Below are positions 19,375 to 27,428 of a stretch of DNA of 27,698 nucleotides, one piece after another (position 1 is the stretch's first letter; every line of letters begins with the position of its first letter). Under the pieces are notes generated by a model. The model was not told the DNA's origin, made no database searches, and worked only from the letters and a program-made list of their open reading frames with translations. Location of the stretch: NCBI GenBank assembly GCA_049289035.1, contig JBAQIV010000060.1, forward strand, positions 1 through 27,698. Reading direction: 5' to 3'. This DNA comes from JAPUDQ01 sp049289035. GTDB taxonomy: Bacteria > Patescibacteriota > Saccharimonadia > Saccharimonadales > Saccharimonadaceae. A program made the position numbers and the translations under genes.

Positions 19375-21430
19375 GGAGCAGCTCCTTCAACTTCTCTTCA
19401 TTAATAATCTTCGTCCCCAACTTTTCGGCTTTTTTCAGCTTGCTGGCGCCGACGTTGGCACCGGCCACGAGGTAGGTGGTGTCGTTGCCGACGCTACTTT
19501 GAAATGTACCGCCAAGAGCACGGATGCGTTCGGCTGCTTGGTCACGGCTCATGCTTTCAAGTGTACCAGTCACGACAAAGCTTTGCCCCATGAGCGTGCC
19601 CGATTTCACCTCGTAGTGGGGTTGTACCCCTAGAAATTTCATCTTGATGAGCAGCTGTACGTTGTCTTCGTCGGCAAACCACGCGGTGATCGATTCGGCC
19701 ACAACCTCTCCTACGCCATCGACACTTTGCAGCTCATCGATTGTGGCACGAGACAGTTTTTCAAGTGATCCAAAATGAGCAACCAAGTCGATCGCCGTCT
19801 GCACGCCGACATGGCGGATGCCGAGGCCGTAGACAAATCGTTCGAGCGGCGGCGTTTTTTTGGCGGCAATGGCGTCGATGAGTTTTTGCGCCGAGATGTC
19901 AGCAAAGCGATCAAGCGCCAGCAGTTGATCTTTCGTAAGCGTGTATATGTCGGCCAGGTCAGACACCAGGCCGCTGTCGACCAGCGCCTCGACGTTTTTT
20001 TCGCCCAACGTGTCGATGTCGAGTGCGCCTTTGCTCGCAAAATGCCGCAGGGCACGTTTGAGTATAATCGGGCCAGTCAACCCGCGCACGCGGTAGACCA
20101 CTTCACCGTCAGGTCGCTCGAATTCCAGCTCGGGGTATTGGCGAGCCAACTCGGCTTCGTAGTCGATCGGTGCAGTGTCTTTTGGTCGTAGTTCTAGGAT
20201 GACCGATTCGACTTGTGGTATGATATCGCCAGCTTTAAATATCACCACCGTGTCGCCGCGGCGCACATCGAGCCGAGCGATCTCATCGGCATTGTGCAGA
20301 CTAGCGTGCTGCACCGTCGTCCCGGCCACTTGTACTGGATCAAATACGGCGACGGGTGTCGCTGCACCAGTGCGGCCGATCGATATGACAATGTCTTCCA
20401 CCACCGTCGTGGCTTGTTCGGCAGCGTATTTGTAGGCCACTGCCCCGCGCGGTTGCTTGCCGACCACACCCAATTCGGCAAATTGCGCGCGATCGTTGAC
20501 TTTTATGACAAGCCCGTCCGTGTTAAACGGCAGATCATGACGGCGCGCATCCCATTCATCGACAAACTGCATGACTCCGCCAACGCTGTCAAACACACGC
20601 GCCTGCATGTTGCGACGGATGCCCAGTGCCGTCAGCGTCTCATACGCAACCATGTTTGTCGGTACGTCACGCGGGTCGTCGCGTAGTATGTCATAGGCGA
20701 TAAATGTCAGCGGCCGCGCGGCAACCAGTGCCGGGTCGAGCTGGCGCATGGTACCAGCCGCCAAATTACGCGGGTTGGCAAACTCAGGCTTACCCTCGGC
20801 ACGTTGACGCTCATTCAACGCCGCAAAATCGGCTTTTAACATGACGATTTCACCGCGGATTTCTGTCCTCCCCTGCAAGAACTTTTCAATTTTAGTAGAT
20901 TTTGGATTTTGGATTTTGGATTTTGGAAGAAGCACCTGATCACGTAAACGTAAGGGGATGGTGCGGATGGTGCGGACGTTGGCAGTGATGTCTTCGCCGA
21001 CAAAACTATCGCCACGCGTGATGCCTTGCACCAATACTCCATCGCGGTAGATGAGTGCGCAGGCGAGGCCGTCCATTTTGATGTCAGCAAAAAATTCATG
21101 TGTGCGACCGGGCAGCAATTTGTCGATACGCTTCACCCAGGCCTCTACCTCACTCCGATCAAACACGTCATTGAGGCTGAGCATGCGCGCGCTATGCGTG
21201 ACTTTTTGAAATCCGCCGAGCAGTTCACTACCCACGCGTTGCGATGGACTGTCGGCACGCACCAGTTCGGCGTGCGCGGCTTCGAGGGTTTTTAGCTCGC
21301 CATAGAGCGCGTCATACACGGCGTCGTCGACCGACGGCGTGTCGAGCACATGGTACTCATACGCGTAGCGATTGAGCAGCTCAACCAGCTCGTTATAGCG
21401 CTTTGCGGGATCGTTGCTTGGGAGCGGCAT
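19364..21430 (-). CDS. ligA: NAD-dependent DNA ligase, lacking zinc-finger cysteines
   Basis: LigA seals nicks using NAD. Domain order is Ia (RYAYEYHVLDTPSVDDAVYD), adenylation domain with catalytic Lys118 in ADIKMDG, OB fold (SIGRTGAATPVAVFDPV), helix-hairpin-helix repeats (about 470-600) and BRCT (610-688). GGAGG precedes the start. Two oddities are visible. First, the zinc-finger segment (about 410-450, LRPKDTAPIDYEA to VYRVRGLTGPIILKRALRHF) has none of the four cysteines; the whole protein has one Cys (C124). Second, residues 167-179 (LLPKSKIQNPKST) are encoded by the heptanucleotide repeat and lengthen a surface loop in the adenylation domain. It overlaps the upstream six-TM gene by 38 bases. 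Confidence 0.96.
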   Translation of the reverse strand: MPLPSNDPAKRYNELVELLNRYAYEYHVLDTPSVDDAVYDALYGELKTLEAAHAELVRADSPSQRVGSELLGGFQKVTHSARMLSLNDVFDRSEVEAWVKRIDKLLPGRTHEFFADIKMDGLACALIYRDGVLVQGITRGDSFVGEDITANVRTIRTIPLRLRDQVLLPKSKIQNPKSTKIEKFLQGRTEIRGEIVMLKADFAALNERQRAEGKPEFANPRNLAAGTMRQLDPALVAARPLTFIAYDILRDDPRDVPTNMVAYETLTALGIRRNMQARVFDSVGGVMQFVDEWDARRHDLPFNTDGLVIKVNDRAQFAELGVVGKQPRGAVAYKYAAEQATTVVEDIVISIGRTGAATPVAVFDPVQVAGTTVQHASLHNADEIARLDVRRGDTVVIFKAGDIIPQVESVILELRPKDTAPIDYEAELARQYPELEFERPDGEVVYRVRGLTGPIILKRALRHFASKGALDIDTLGEKNVEALVDSGLVSDLADIYTLTKDQLLALDRFADISAQKLIDAIAAKKTPPLERFVYGLGIRHVGVQTAIDLVAHFGSLEKLSRATIDELQSVDGVGEVVAESITAWFADEDNVQLLIKMKFLGVQPHYEVKSGTLMGQSFVVTGTLESMSRDQAAERIRALGGTFQSSVGNDTTYLVAGANVGASKLKKAEKLGTKIINEEKLKELLHER
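20894..20931. repeat. Heptanucleotide repeat inside ligA
   Basis: A 38-base block of about four ATTTTGG units is identical to 9312-9349 in leuS. It is read in the same frame and strand, giving LPKSKIQNPKST. It interrupts the adenylation domain between IRTIPLRLRDQ and the GRTEIRGEIVM strand. Confidence 0.9.
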
Positions 21431-22517
21431 CGATCATCCTCCGGTACAATAAATACACATAACTAGCAGCAAACACGATACTCATGCCAACTAGCAGCTG
21501 CGTGACAAGCGGCACAATCGGTAGCCATTTCCATGGCTGAGCATCGGCAATGAGGATAGCCGGCACCAGTATAAGTACCCACAGCACAAGTATAATAAAT
21601 GCCATCCAGAGTAGTCTTAGCAGCAAACTGGTACGCCGCCCCACAACGACATCGCCAGCTAGCGACAATGCACGAAACGGATACGTGCCAGGGATTGTCA
21701 CGATTATCAAACCAAATATCGTACCGGTCAGCCAATACAGTGACAGTACGACCAGCAAGATAGCAGCCACTGCGAAGAGCATGGACTCAACACCGCCCGC
21801 CACGACACCGGTCGATGTCGCTGCAAAATACGCAATCACGCCGACGGCGCCCGGTACCATTTGAAACAGACCAACCAGCGCAATCAAAAATGTTGGTACG
21901 ATAGGTGCGCCAGAATTATACAGTGCATCGCGCACACGCACCTGTGCTCCGCCCAGGCGATGACGCAAAAACCAGACGATCGACATCCACATAACCAAAG
22001 CAAGTAGCCCGACAAAAACCTGTTGCGCTTCGCCAAGTTGATTACCTAATTGGCCGCTCACGACAGAGCTAAAGAGCGTAAACGTCTCGCCCACTTTACC
22101 TATATCACCCCCAGCGAGCTGTGGACCGAGTTGCTTGACTGAGTCGCTAAATGACGAGTAGCTTTCTTGGTTGATGATACCGGCGATACCAGTAAACAAT
22201 AGTGTGTAAACGAGAATAAATGCTATGTATGAACGACGATCTCGCTTGATCGTCCCTAGTACGTCGGACGTAAAAAAGATGTTGCTTGGCAGCGGTGTTA
22301 GTTCGGCTACATCGCGTCGACGGGTACGTCGAAAACTGCGGTGCGGACGGCGAGACAAAAAATTACGTGTCCGCGCGTACCATCTCACAAACGGATACGA
22401 CACTACGCGCCATAGTTTGTCTACGACACGACGCCACAAAACTAGCTGGCGAGACGGTGTCTGTTTGGCATGAGATACACCGGAAGACTTGGCTGAGGTG
22501 GTGGATTTTTTGGCCAT
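21393..22517 (-). CDS. Multi-TM membrane protein, unknown function
   Basis: The first 95 residues are strongly basic (RRPHRSFRRTRRRDVAEL), probably cytoplasmic and able to contact nucleic acid or phospholipid heads. About six hydrophobic helices follow (for example SYIAFILVYTLLFTGIAGII, VFVGLLALVMWMSIVWFL, LLLRLLWMAFIILVLWVLIL). The pattern recalls Yip1-type integral membrane proteins, but no signature is decisive. It begins two bases after the htpX stop and its end overlaps ligA by 38 bases, so it is fully embedded in the operon. Confidence 0.75.
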   Translation of the reverse strand: MAKKSTTSAKSSGVSHAKQTPSRQLVLWRRVVDKLWRVVSYPFVRWYARTRNFLSRRPHRSFRRTRRRDVAELTPLPSNIFFTSDVLGTIKRDRRSYIAFILVYTLLFTGIAGIINQESYSSFSDSVKQLGPQLAGGDIGKVGETFTLFSSVVSGQLGNQLGEAQQVFVGLLALVMWMSIVWFLRHRLGGAQVRVRDALYNSGAPIVPTFLIALVGLFQMVPGAVGVIAYFAATSTGVVAGGVESMLFAVAAILLVVLSLYWLTGTIFGLIIVTIPGTYPFRALSLAGDVVVGRRTSLLLRLLWMAFIILVLWVLILVPAILIADAQPWKWLPIVPLVTQLLVGMSIVFAASYVYLLYRRMIDAAPKQRSRKAL

Positions 22518-22519
22518 GA

Positions 22520-23389
22520 TTACATCTTTTTCCCGATGTCGCGTAGCCGTGCTATGCGATCTTCGATAGGTGGATGCGTGCTAAAGGCTACGGCCATACC
22601 GCCCTTAAGTGGATTGGCAAAAAACAGGTGTGCGGCTGAGGTATTTTGTCGTTGCGTGATGGAGCCAAGTTCGGCAATCTTTTCGAGAGCGCGTGCTAGC
22701 GCTTCTGGGTCACGCGTGGTCATGGCACCGGTTGCATCGGCAAGGTATTCTCTCTGGCGTGACACTGCTGCTTGCACCAGCATGGCAACGACCGGCGCCA
22801 ACAGAGCCGCTACAATGCCAAGCACCATAAGTAGTGGGCTACGGTCACGGTTATCACTGCCGCCAAACCACGCCATACGAAGTATCGTATCGGCAATAAA
22901 CCCAATCGCACTCACGAGACCAAAGACGATCATCATAACTCGTATATCATAATTCTTCACGTGGCCCATTTCGTGCGCCATGACGGCGGTGAGTTCACGG
23001 GGTGTCAAGGCTTCTAGTATGCCTGTCGTCGCTGCGACATAGGCATGCTCTGGATCACGGCCAGTTGCAAAGGCATTGAGCGCCGGATCGTCGATAACGT
23101 AGACTTTCGGCATAGGCATGCCATTGGTAATGGCGAGATTTTCGACAATACGATAAAGCGTGGGATTGTCGGATTTTTGGATCTCTTTGGCGTCGGTAAC
23201 AGCGAGGGCTAGCCGAGCGGCCGCGAAATACTGTATAAGTGCGTAAATGGCCGACCCAACCAGCGCCCCCCAAAATATCCACTGACCGTAGTACATCGCC
23301 GCCGCATAGCCAAGCAATGCGATAATCACGATAAAAAACATGGTGATCCATATCGTATTACGTTTGTTGGTTGCTATGGCAGAATACAT
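22520..23389 (-). CDS. htpX: M48 membrane zinc protease HtpX
   Basis: HtpX degrades damaged membrane proteins. Two N-terminal TM helices (IWITMFFIVIIALLGYAA and the next) precede the cytoplasmic protease domain with HEMGH (139-143) as zinc site, the region IDDPALNAFATGRDP upstream of it, and REYLADATGA as the third-ligand motif. A second TM pair lies between them. The C-terminal STHPPIEDRIARL is typical. The length (289) is normal. In many genomes htpX follows lemA directly; here a four-helix-bundle gene with inverted repeats separates them. Confidence 0.96.
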   Translation of the reverse strand: MYSAIATNKRNTIWITMFFIVIIALLGYAAAMYYGQWIFWGALVGSAIYALIQYFAAARLALAVTDAKEIQKSDNPTLYRIVENLAITNGMPMPKVYVIDDPALNAFATGRDPEHAYVAATTGILEALTPRELTAVMAHEMGHVKNYDIRVMMIVFGLVSAIGFIADTILRMAWFGGSDNRDRSPLLMVLGIVAALLAPVVAMLVQAAVSRQREYLADATGAMTTRDPEALARALEKIAELGSITQRQNTSAAHLFFANPLKGGMAVAFSTHPPIEDRIARLRDIGKKM

Positions 23390-23393
23390 GAGT

Positions 23394-23429
23394 CAGTATA
23401 CCGTAGACCGTATATCGTATACCGTATAA
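23394..23429 (-). repeat. Left inverted repeat of the four-helix-bundle cassette
   Basis: The reverse complement of this block matches 23801-23836 at 30 of 36 positions, with GTATAC and TACGGTCTACG elements. It lies between the htpX start and the stop of the four-helix-bundle gene. Confidence 0.8.
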
Positions 23430-23432
23430 GGG

Positions 23433-23801
23433 CTACATTCTCCTTTCTTGGCTTGATTTAATCATTCCGTAAAGCATTTTACTGAGATCCTCGCTTTCTG
23501 CTATATACCATTGTAGATCATGTTGATCACAATATCCTAGCTTCTCAGCGACAAATAAGTGGCTCATGGTCTCAGTCAGTGAGCCTATTGCTATTGTATA
23601 AAATTGATTCTTGTCTTTGGCCGTTTTCCGAGAAAAGCCTTCCGCAACATTTGCCGATATAGAGACCGAGGAACGTCTCAGCTGAGAGCTCATACCATAA
23701 AGCTCTTTTTGAGGAAACTTATCTGTAGTGGTATAAACAGCCACGGCAAAATCTCGCGCTTTTTGCCATGTACGTAGCTGTGTGAAATATGTGATGGGCA
23801 T
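23433..23801 (-). CDS. Four-helix-bundle protein (23S rRNA intervening-sequence type)
   Basis: The 122-residue all-helical protein matches the four-helix-bundle family first seen in 23S rRNA intervening sequences. Marks are LRTWQKARDFAVAVYTTTDK, FPQKELYGMSSQLRRSSVSI, SANVAEGFSRKTAKDK and FYTIAIGSLTETMSHLFVA. Members fold like Avd of diversity-generating retroelements and bind nucleic acid, but their cellular role is uncertain. The gene sits between lemA and htpX and fills the gap together with two 36-base imperfect inverted repeats. This arrangement suggests a mobile cassette. There is no adjacent reverse transcriptase or transposase. Confidence 0.9.
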   Translation of the reverse strand: MPITYFTQLRTWQKARDFAVAVYTTTDKFPQKELYGMSSQLRRSSVSISANVAEGFSRKTAKDKNQFYTIAIGSLTETMSHLFVAEKLGYCDQHDLQWYIAESEDLSKMLYGMIKSSQERRM

Positions 23802-23836
23802 TATACGATATACGAACTACGGTCTACGATATACGT
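23801..23836 (+). repeat. Right inverted repeat of the four-helix-bundle cassette
   Basis: This block of TATACG/TACGGTC units fills the gap between the lemA stop and the start codon of the four-helix-bundle gene. It is inverted relative to 23394-23429 (30 of 36 identical), and a third copy without the gene occurs at 14306-14341. Confidence 0.8.
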
Positions 23837-23837
23837 T

Positions 23838-24404
23838 TTACAATTTAACCTGGACCGGTTGTTCGACTGCGGCGCGGTCTTCTACTTCGAAAAATTCTCG
23901 TTTCTGGAAGTTAAACATGCCAGCAATCAGGTTACTGGGGAATTGCTCGATCTTGGTGTTGAGGTCGCGGGCACCACCGTTGTAGAAACGGCGTGAAGCC
24001 TGAATCTTGTCTTCGGTGTCGACCAGCTCGGCTTGCAACTGCTGAAAGTTCTCACTGGCTCGCAGTTGCGGGTAGTTCTCTGAGACGGCAAATAGGCTCT
24101 TGAGAGCGCCTTCAAATTGGTTCTCCGCGGCAGCGGCAGCTTTTGGACCCTGGTTGGTTGCGCTGACGACAGCAGCGCGCGCTTCGGTAACTTTTTCAAA
24201 AACTTCTTTTTCGTGAGCAGCGTAGGCTTTGACCGTTTCAACGAGGTTTGGGATCAAATCAGCACGTCGCTTGAGCTGGACAGTGATGTCACTCCAGGCT
24301 TCTTCGACACGCACCTTGAGTGCGACGAGAGTGTTATATGTTGTCCAGAAGAAAAACGCTGCAACCACGACGACGCCGAGCACGATCCATAGAGCTATAT
24401 CCAT
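23838..24404 (-). CDS. lemA: LemA family protein
   Basis: LemA proteins are membrane-anchored coiled-coil proteins often paired with HtpX. One N-terminal helix (IALWIVLGVVVVAAFFFW, 3-20) precedes the family hallmark YNTLVALKVRVEEAWSDI, VQLKRRADLIPNLVETVKAY and the later RFYNGGARDLNTKIEQFPSN. The length (188) is typical. AAGGAATAAGGT lies before the ATG, and TATACT about 30 bases upstream is a likely -10 box. It is the first gene of the long minus-strand run that extends to 15893. Confidence 0.96.
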   Translation of the reverse strand: MDIALWIVLGVVVVAAFFFWTTYNTLVALKVRVEEAWSDITVQLKRRADLIPNLVETVKAYAAHEKEVFEKVTEARAAVVSATNQGPKAAAAAENQFEGALKSLFAVSENYPQLRASENFQQLQAELVDTEDKIQASRRFYNGGARDLNTKIEQFPSNLIAGMFNFQKREFFEVEDRAAVEQPVQVKL

Positions 24405-24479
24405 ACCTTATTCCTTGTTTACGCTTATATACCTAGTATAGCAAATCACTACTGGTGACGGTAGTCTGGAATGCGTCTT

Positions 24480-24501
24480 ATGGTGCGCGGGGCGGGACTT
24501 G
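24480..24501 (-). pseudogene. 3'-end copy of tRNA-Leu
   Basis: These 22 bases are identical to 24642-24663, the CCA, discriminator, 3' acceptor strand and part of the T-arm of tRNA-Leu. The copy is then interrupted in the T-loop by about 15 bases of GCGAA-type repeats before TTCAAG resumes. The 5' strand of the tRNA is absent. Confidence 0.8.
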
Positions 24502-24605
24502 CCTTCTTCGCTTCGCTTGAACCTATAGAGTGTAGGCTTGCACTGTATAGGCAAGGGTGCCGGGGAAGTCCACTGGACTTCCCGTTCAAGTCCCATATGC
24601 CGGAA
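24480..24605. repeat. tRNA-Leu-associated palindrome array
   Basis: Besides the 3'-end copy, the block has an imperfect hairpin CCTATAGAGTG/CACTGTATAGG (24522-24551), a perfect ten-base-arm palindrome GGGAAGTCCA/TGGACTTCCC (24563-24583) with the same CCA-x-TGG centre as the other palindromes, and an inverted T-loop fragment GTTCAAGTCCC at 24584-24594. The style matches the arrays beside tRNA-Gln and tRNA-Gly. Confidence 0.7.
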
Positions 24606-24607
24606 CC

Positions 24608-24643
24608 ATATAAAATACCATCCCTCAGGACGGTATTTTATAT
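24608..24643. terminator. Terminator of tRNA-Leu
   Basis: ATATAAAATACC and GGTATTTTATAT form a perfect twelve-base stem with further inner pairs. It directly follows the tRNA 3' end on the minus strand. Confidence 0.75.
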
Positions 24644-24645
24644 GG

Positions 24646-24729
24646 TGCGCGGGGCGGGACTTGAACCCGCACGCCTTAGAGGGCAAGACATTTTAAGTGT
24701 CTCTTGGCTACCGATTACAACACCCGCGC
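24646..24729 (-). tRNA. tRNA-Leu (anticodon TAA)
   Basis: The acceptor GCGCGGG/CCCGCGC is perfect, with discriminator A and encoded CCA (24643-24645). The anticodon loop CTTAAAA gives TAA for UUA codons. The long variable arm GCCCTCTAAGGC marks a class II tRNA. The D-loop has GG and the T-loop is TTCAAGT, so the elbow is canonical. It is the partner of the unusual LeuRS encoded in the same window. Confidence 0.95.
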
Positions 24730-24818
24730 GTCATCTACAATTTTATCACCCATGAGGCCATAAAAATATAACATATTTTACTATCGACATGACGCTCATG
24801 GTGCTATAGTGAGCATAT

Positions 24819-26606
24819 ATGTGGCTACAACAGTCCGACCCGTTTTATAACATTGCCCTATCGGCGCTGTTTGCAGCTATACCAATTGTGTTTTTGTGCG
24901 GGCTATTGCTGAGCCGCAAAGTAGCTGGCTGGATAGCAAGCGTGCTCACATTGGTCGTAGCGCTAGCGATTGCAACAGCTATATTTCACATGCCCATGAA
25001 TCTCGCGCTACTTTCGACTGCATACGGCGCGTTGCAGGGCTTATTCCCGATTGGCTGGATAGTGCTCACCGCGGTATTTCTATACAACATCAGTGTGCGT
25101 ACGGGTAGTTTTGCGGTGGTGCGCGATACCATTGAATCGATCACAGTTGACCGACGACTGCAAGCACTGCTGATTGCGTTTTGTTTCGGCGCTTTCCTGG
25201 AAGGATCGGCTGGCTTTGGGGCGCCGGTGGCTATCACGGCTGGCATGCTGGTAGGACTTGGATTTGAAGCCCTCTATGCAGCTGGTATATGTTTGATTGC
25301 AAATACAGCACCGGTCGCATTTGGCGGGATCGGCATCGCGGTCATTACCGCTGGTACCGTAACCAACATCGACCCTAACCTCATTAGTCACATGGTTGGG
25401 CACCAGCTACCATTTATCGCGGCGATCATACCACTTTGGCTGACGGTTCTTATATCTGGATGGCGCGGTGCACGAGAGATCTGGCCAGCACTCGTCGTGG
25501 CTGGAGGTTCGTACGCGCTAACCATGTATGCAGTGGCGTCGTATATTGGGCCTATGCTGCCAGATATACTGTCAGCTGTTGTTTCGATCTCTGCGTTGGT
25601 ACTTCTGCTCAAATTTTGGCAACCCAAAACCGTCTGGCGCTTTCCGTCTGAGCGCCATGCAGGCCATTCGATAGTGCGAAAAACACATACACATAGCCTA
25701 TCGACTATCATACGAGCGTGGGCGCCGTTTATCATGCTAGTTATATTCGTCGGCAGCTGGGGCGACACTGGTATCAAAGCTATACTCGACACGACCAGCA
25801 TAAAACTACCGTTCGGCGCACTCAACCACGCGATTATGATCGACGGCATGCCGAAAGAAATCGTCTATACATGGAGTTGGCTCTCTGCTGCTGGCACTGC
25901 TATATTGTTCGCAGCTATACTCACCGCACTATTGCTGCGCATGTCGTGGCGTGATTTTTGGGACACGGCCCGCCACACAGTACATGAATTGTCGAGGCCC
26001 TTACTAACCATCGCATGCGTCGTGGGGTTTGCGTATCTCGCTAACTTTTCTGGTATGTCAGCGGCACTTGGACAAGCTCTGACAGCAAGTGGACATTGGT
26101 TCCCGCTTATCGCGCCGCTACTTGGTTGGCTAGGTGTGTTTTTGACTGGCAGCGATACGTCGTCAAATGCTCTCTTTAGTGGTATACAGCAGCATACCGC
26201 AAAAGTACTCGGTATCGACCCAACGCTGACCGTCGCTGCCAATACGAGCGGTGGCGTCACGGCTAAAATGATCTCGCCGCAGAGTATTGCCGTCGCCACA
26301 GGCGCAACAGGTCTGACCGGCCAAGAAGGTACGTTGTTTCGCTTTACCATACTGCATAGCCTGGCGCTCGTCGCACTGGTTGGGCTTATGACCTATGTGC
26401 AGGCGTACTATCTGCCCTGGATGATCCCGCAGAGTAGCACAGGCAATACATCTGTTATAGGGCACGGCCTGAGTACGGCCGAGATCGGGCTTGTCGCAGC
26501 TTCTGTCGTCGCGATTGTCGTCATAGCGGGTATCGCTTTGAGGGGACGATTACCAAAAATTACGGCAGCACATGAGACAGACTACGCGAATAAGGCTAAT
26601 AAATAA
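24819..26606 (+). CDS. lldP: L-lactate permease family transporter
   Basis: The 595-residue protein has about 13-14 TM helices. Family segments are CFGAFLEGSAGFGAPVAITA, ANTAPVAFGGIGIAVITAGT, LLGWLGVFLTGSDTSSNALF and VAANTSGGVTAKMISPQSIA, all diagnostic of the LctP/LldP lactate permease family, which moves lactate or glycolate with protons. In a fermenting organism it could export lactate as well as import it. A TATAGT box eight bases before the ATG suggests a near-leaderless mRNA. The gene stands alone between tRNA-Leu and tRNA-Cys, with a terminator directly after it. No lactate dehydrogenase is nearby. Confidence 0.95.
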   Translation: MWLQQSDPFYNIALSALFAAIPIVFLCGLLLSRKVAGWIASVLTLVVALAIATAIFHMPMNLALLSTAYGALQGLFPIGWIVLTAVFLYNISVRTGSFAVVRDTIESITVDRRLQALLIAFCFGAFLEGSAGFGAPVAITAGMLVGLGFEALYAAGICLIANTAPVAFGGIGIAVITAGTVTNIDPNLISHMVGHQLPFIAAIIPLWLTVLISGWRGAREIWPALVVAGGSYALTMYAVASYIGPMLPDILSAVVSISALVLLLKFWQPKTVWRFPSERHAGHSIVRKTHTHSLSTIIRAWAPFIMLVIFVGSWGDTGIKAILDTTSIKLPFGALNHAIMIDGMPKEIVYTWSWLSAAGTAILFAAILTALLLRMSWRDFWDTARHTVHELSRPLLTIACVVGFAYLANFSGMSAALGQALTASGHWFPLIAPLLGWLGVFLTGSDTSSNALFSGIQQHTAKVLGIDPTLTVAANTSGGVTAKMISPQSIAVATGATGLTGQEGTLFRFTILHSLALVALVGLMTYVQAYYLPWMIPQSSTGNTSVIGHGLSTAEIGLVAASVVAIVVIAGIALRGRLPKITAAHETDYANKANK

Positions 26607-26636
26607 ACGACTCTCCTGCAAAACAAGAGAGTCGTT
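26606..26636. terminator. Terminator between lldP and tRNA-Cys
   Basis: AACGACTCTC and GAGAGTCGTT form a ten-base perfect stem. It serves the convergent lldP (plus) and tRNA-Cys (minus) transcripts. The T-runs are weak. Confidence 0.65.
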
Positions 26637-26653
26637 GTCGAAACTCACTGTGG

Positions 26654-26724
26654 AGGCACCTGCGGGTAACGCTCCCGCCTGCGCGGTTTTGCAGACCGCT
26701 GCCTAACTTCTCGGCCAAGGCGCC
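26654..26724 (-). tRNA. tRNA-Cys (anticodon GCA) with remodelled T-loop
   Basis: The acceptor GGCGCCT/AGGTGCC, discriminator T (normal for Cys), encoded CCA (26651-26653), anticodon loop CTGCAAA and all stems are intact. The T-stem GCGGG/CCCGC is perfect, but its loop is AGCGTTA instead of TTCGAAT. The D-loop AGAAGTTA has A where G18 is expected. By manual alignment 54-58 becomes A-U (reversed from T-A), 18-55 becomes A-G, and G19-C56 is kept. TATAAT lies upstream near 26738-26743 on the minus strand. Confidence 0.92.
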
Positions 26725-26793
26725 ACTGGGCAGTATTATATCGTAGTAGCTACATAAATACGAGGCGCGAGGTCGTGATACTATAGCTATACA

Positions 26794-27357
26794 ATGGACC
26801 CACAAATACCCGACACCGATCTCATAGTGCTGCTCGATGATAGTGGTCGCGAGATTGGCACCGCCCCCAAACTTGCGTCACATCATGCGACCACGCCACT
26901 GCACAAAGCTTTTTCGTGCTATATATTCGACGAGCAGGGTCGCTTCCTAGTGACGCAGCGTGCTCATACCAAAAAAGTTTGGCCCAGCGTATGGACCAAT
27001 AGTGTCTGTGGTCACCCCGCCCCAGGCGAATCATACGAAGCAGCCATCGCTCGCCGTGCCGACTACGAACTAGGTATGACTGTGCGCGACATCGCCGTCA
27101 TAGTGTCAGATTATCGCTACGCCACACCACCCTACAATGGCATTGTGGAAAACGAAATCTGCCCCGTTTTTGCCGCCCGCCTCGCGACAAATTTCCAGGT
27201 GAACCCCGACGAAGTTGAAGCTTTCCGCTGGATACTGTGGGCTAATTACGTTGCCGACATCGCTACACACCCAAACACCTACTCATATTGGGCAAAAGAC
27301 CAGTTGCCCCACCTCTTACAATCGGCAGATTTCCTGCACTACACGCGACCTGCTTAA
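26794..27357 (+). CDS. idi: Isopentenyl-diphosphate delta-isomerase, type I
   Basis: The enzyme interconverts IPP and DMAPP for isoprenoid synthesis. The Nudix-related fold shows the active-site cysteine motif VWTNSVCGHPAPGES (C72, with H74), the metal ligands H31/H37 near the start, and the acidic motif YRYATPPYNGIVENEICPVF with E119 and E121. The length (187) is typical of bacterial type I enzymes. Several -10-like boxes lie within 11 bases of the ATG (TACTAT, TATAGC), so the mRNA is probably leaderless. No other isoprenoid genes are in the window. Confidence 0.95.
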   Translation: MDPQIPDTDLIVLLDDSGREIGTAPKLASHHATTPLHKAFSCYIFDEQGRFLVTQRAHTKKVWPSVWTNSVCGHPAPGESYEAAIARRADYELGMTVRDIAVIVSDYRYATPPYNGIVENEICPVFAARLATNFQVNPDEVEAFRWILWANYVADIATHPNTYSYWAKDQLPHLLQSADFLHYTRPA

Positions 27358-27428
27358 ATTTGCAAAAAACCCATCTGTTATTTATACTTATTTCTACGCG
27401 CGAATTTAGCTTCCTGTCATTCGACAGG

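Noticed and set aside
20836..21099. Alternative frames across the heptamer repeat (FWILDFG-type peptides)
   Set aside because: A seven-base repeat is open in several frames by nature; these frames have no other coding support.
23394..23836. Diversity-generating retroelement
   Set aside because: The four-helix-bundle protein resembles Avd in fold, but there is no reverse transcriptase, template repeat or variable target gene in the window.
23390..23840. Target-site duplication around the cassette
   Set aside because: No convincing short direct repeat flanks the inverted repeats; the outer sequences run directly into lemA and htpX.
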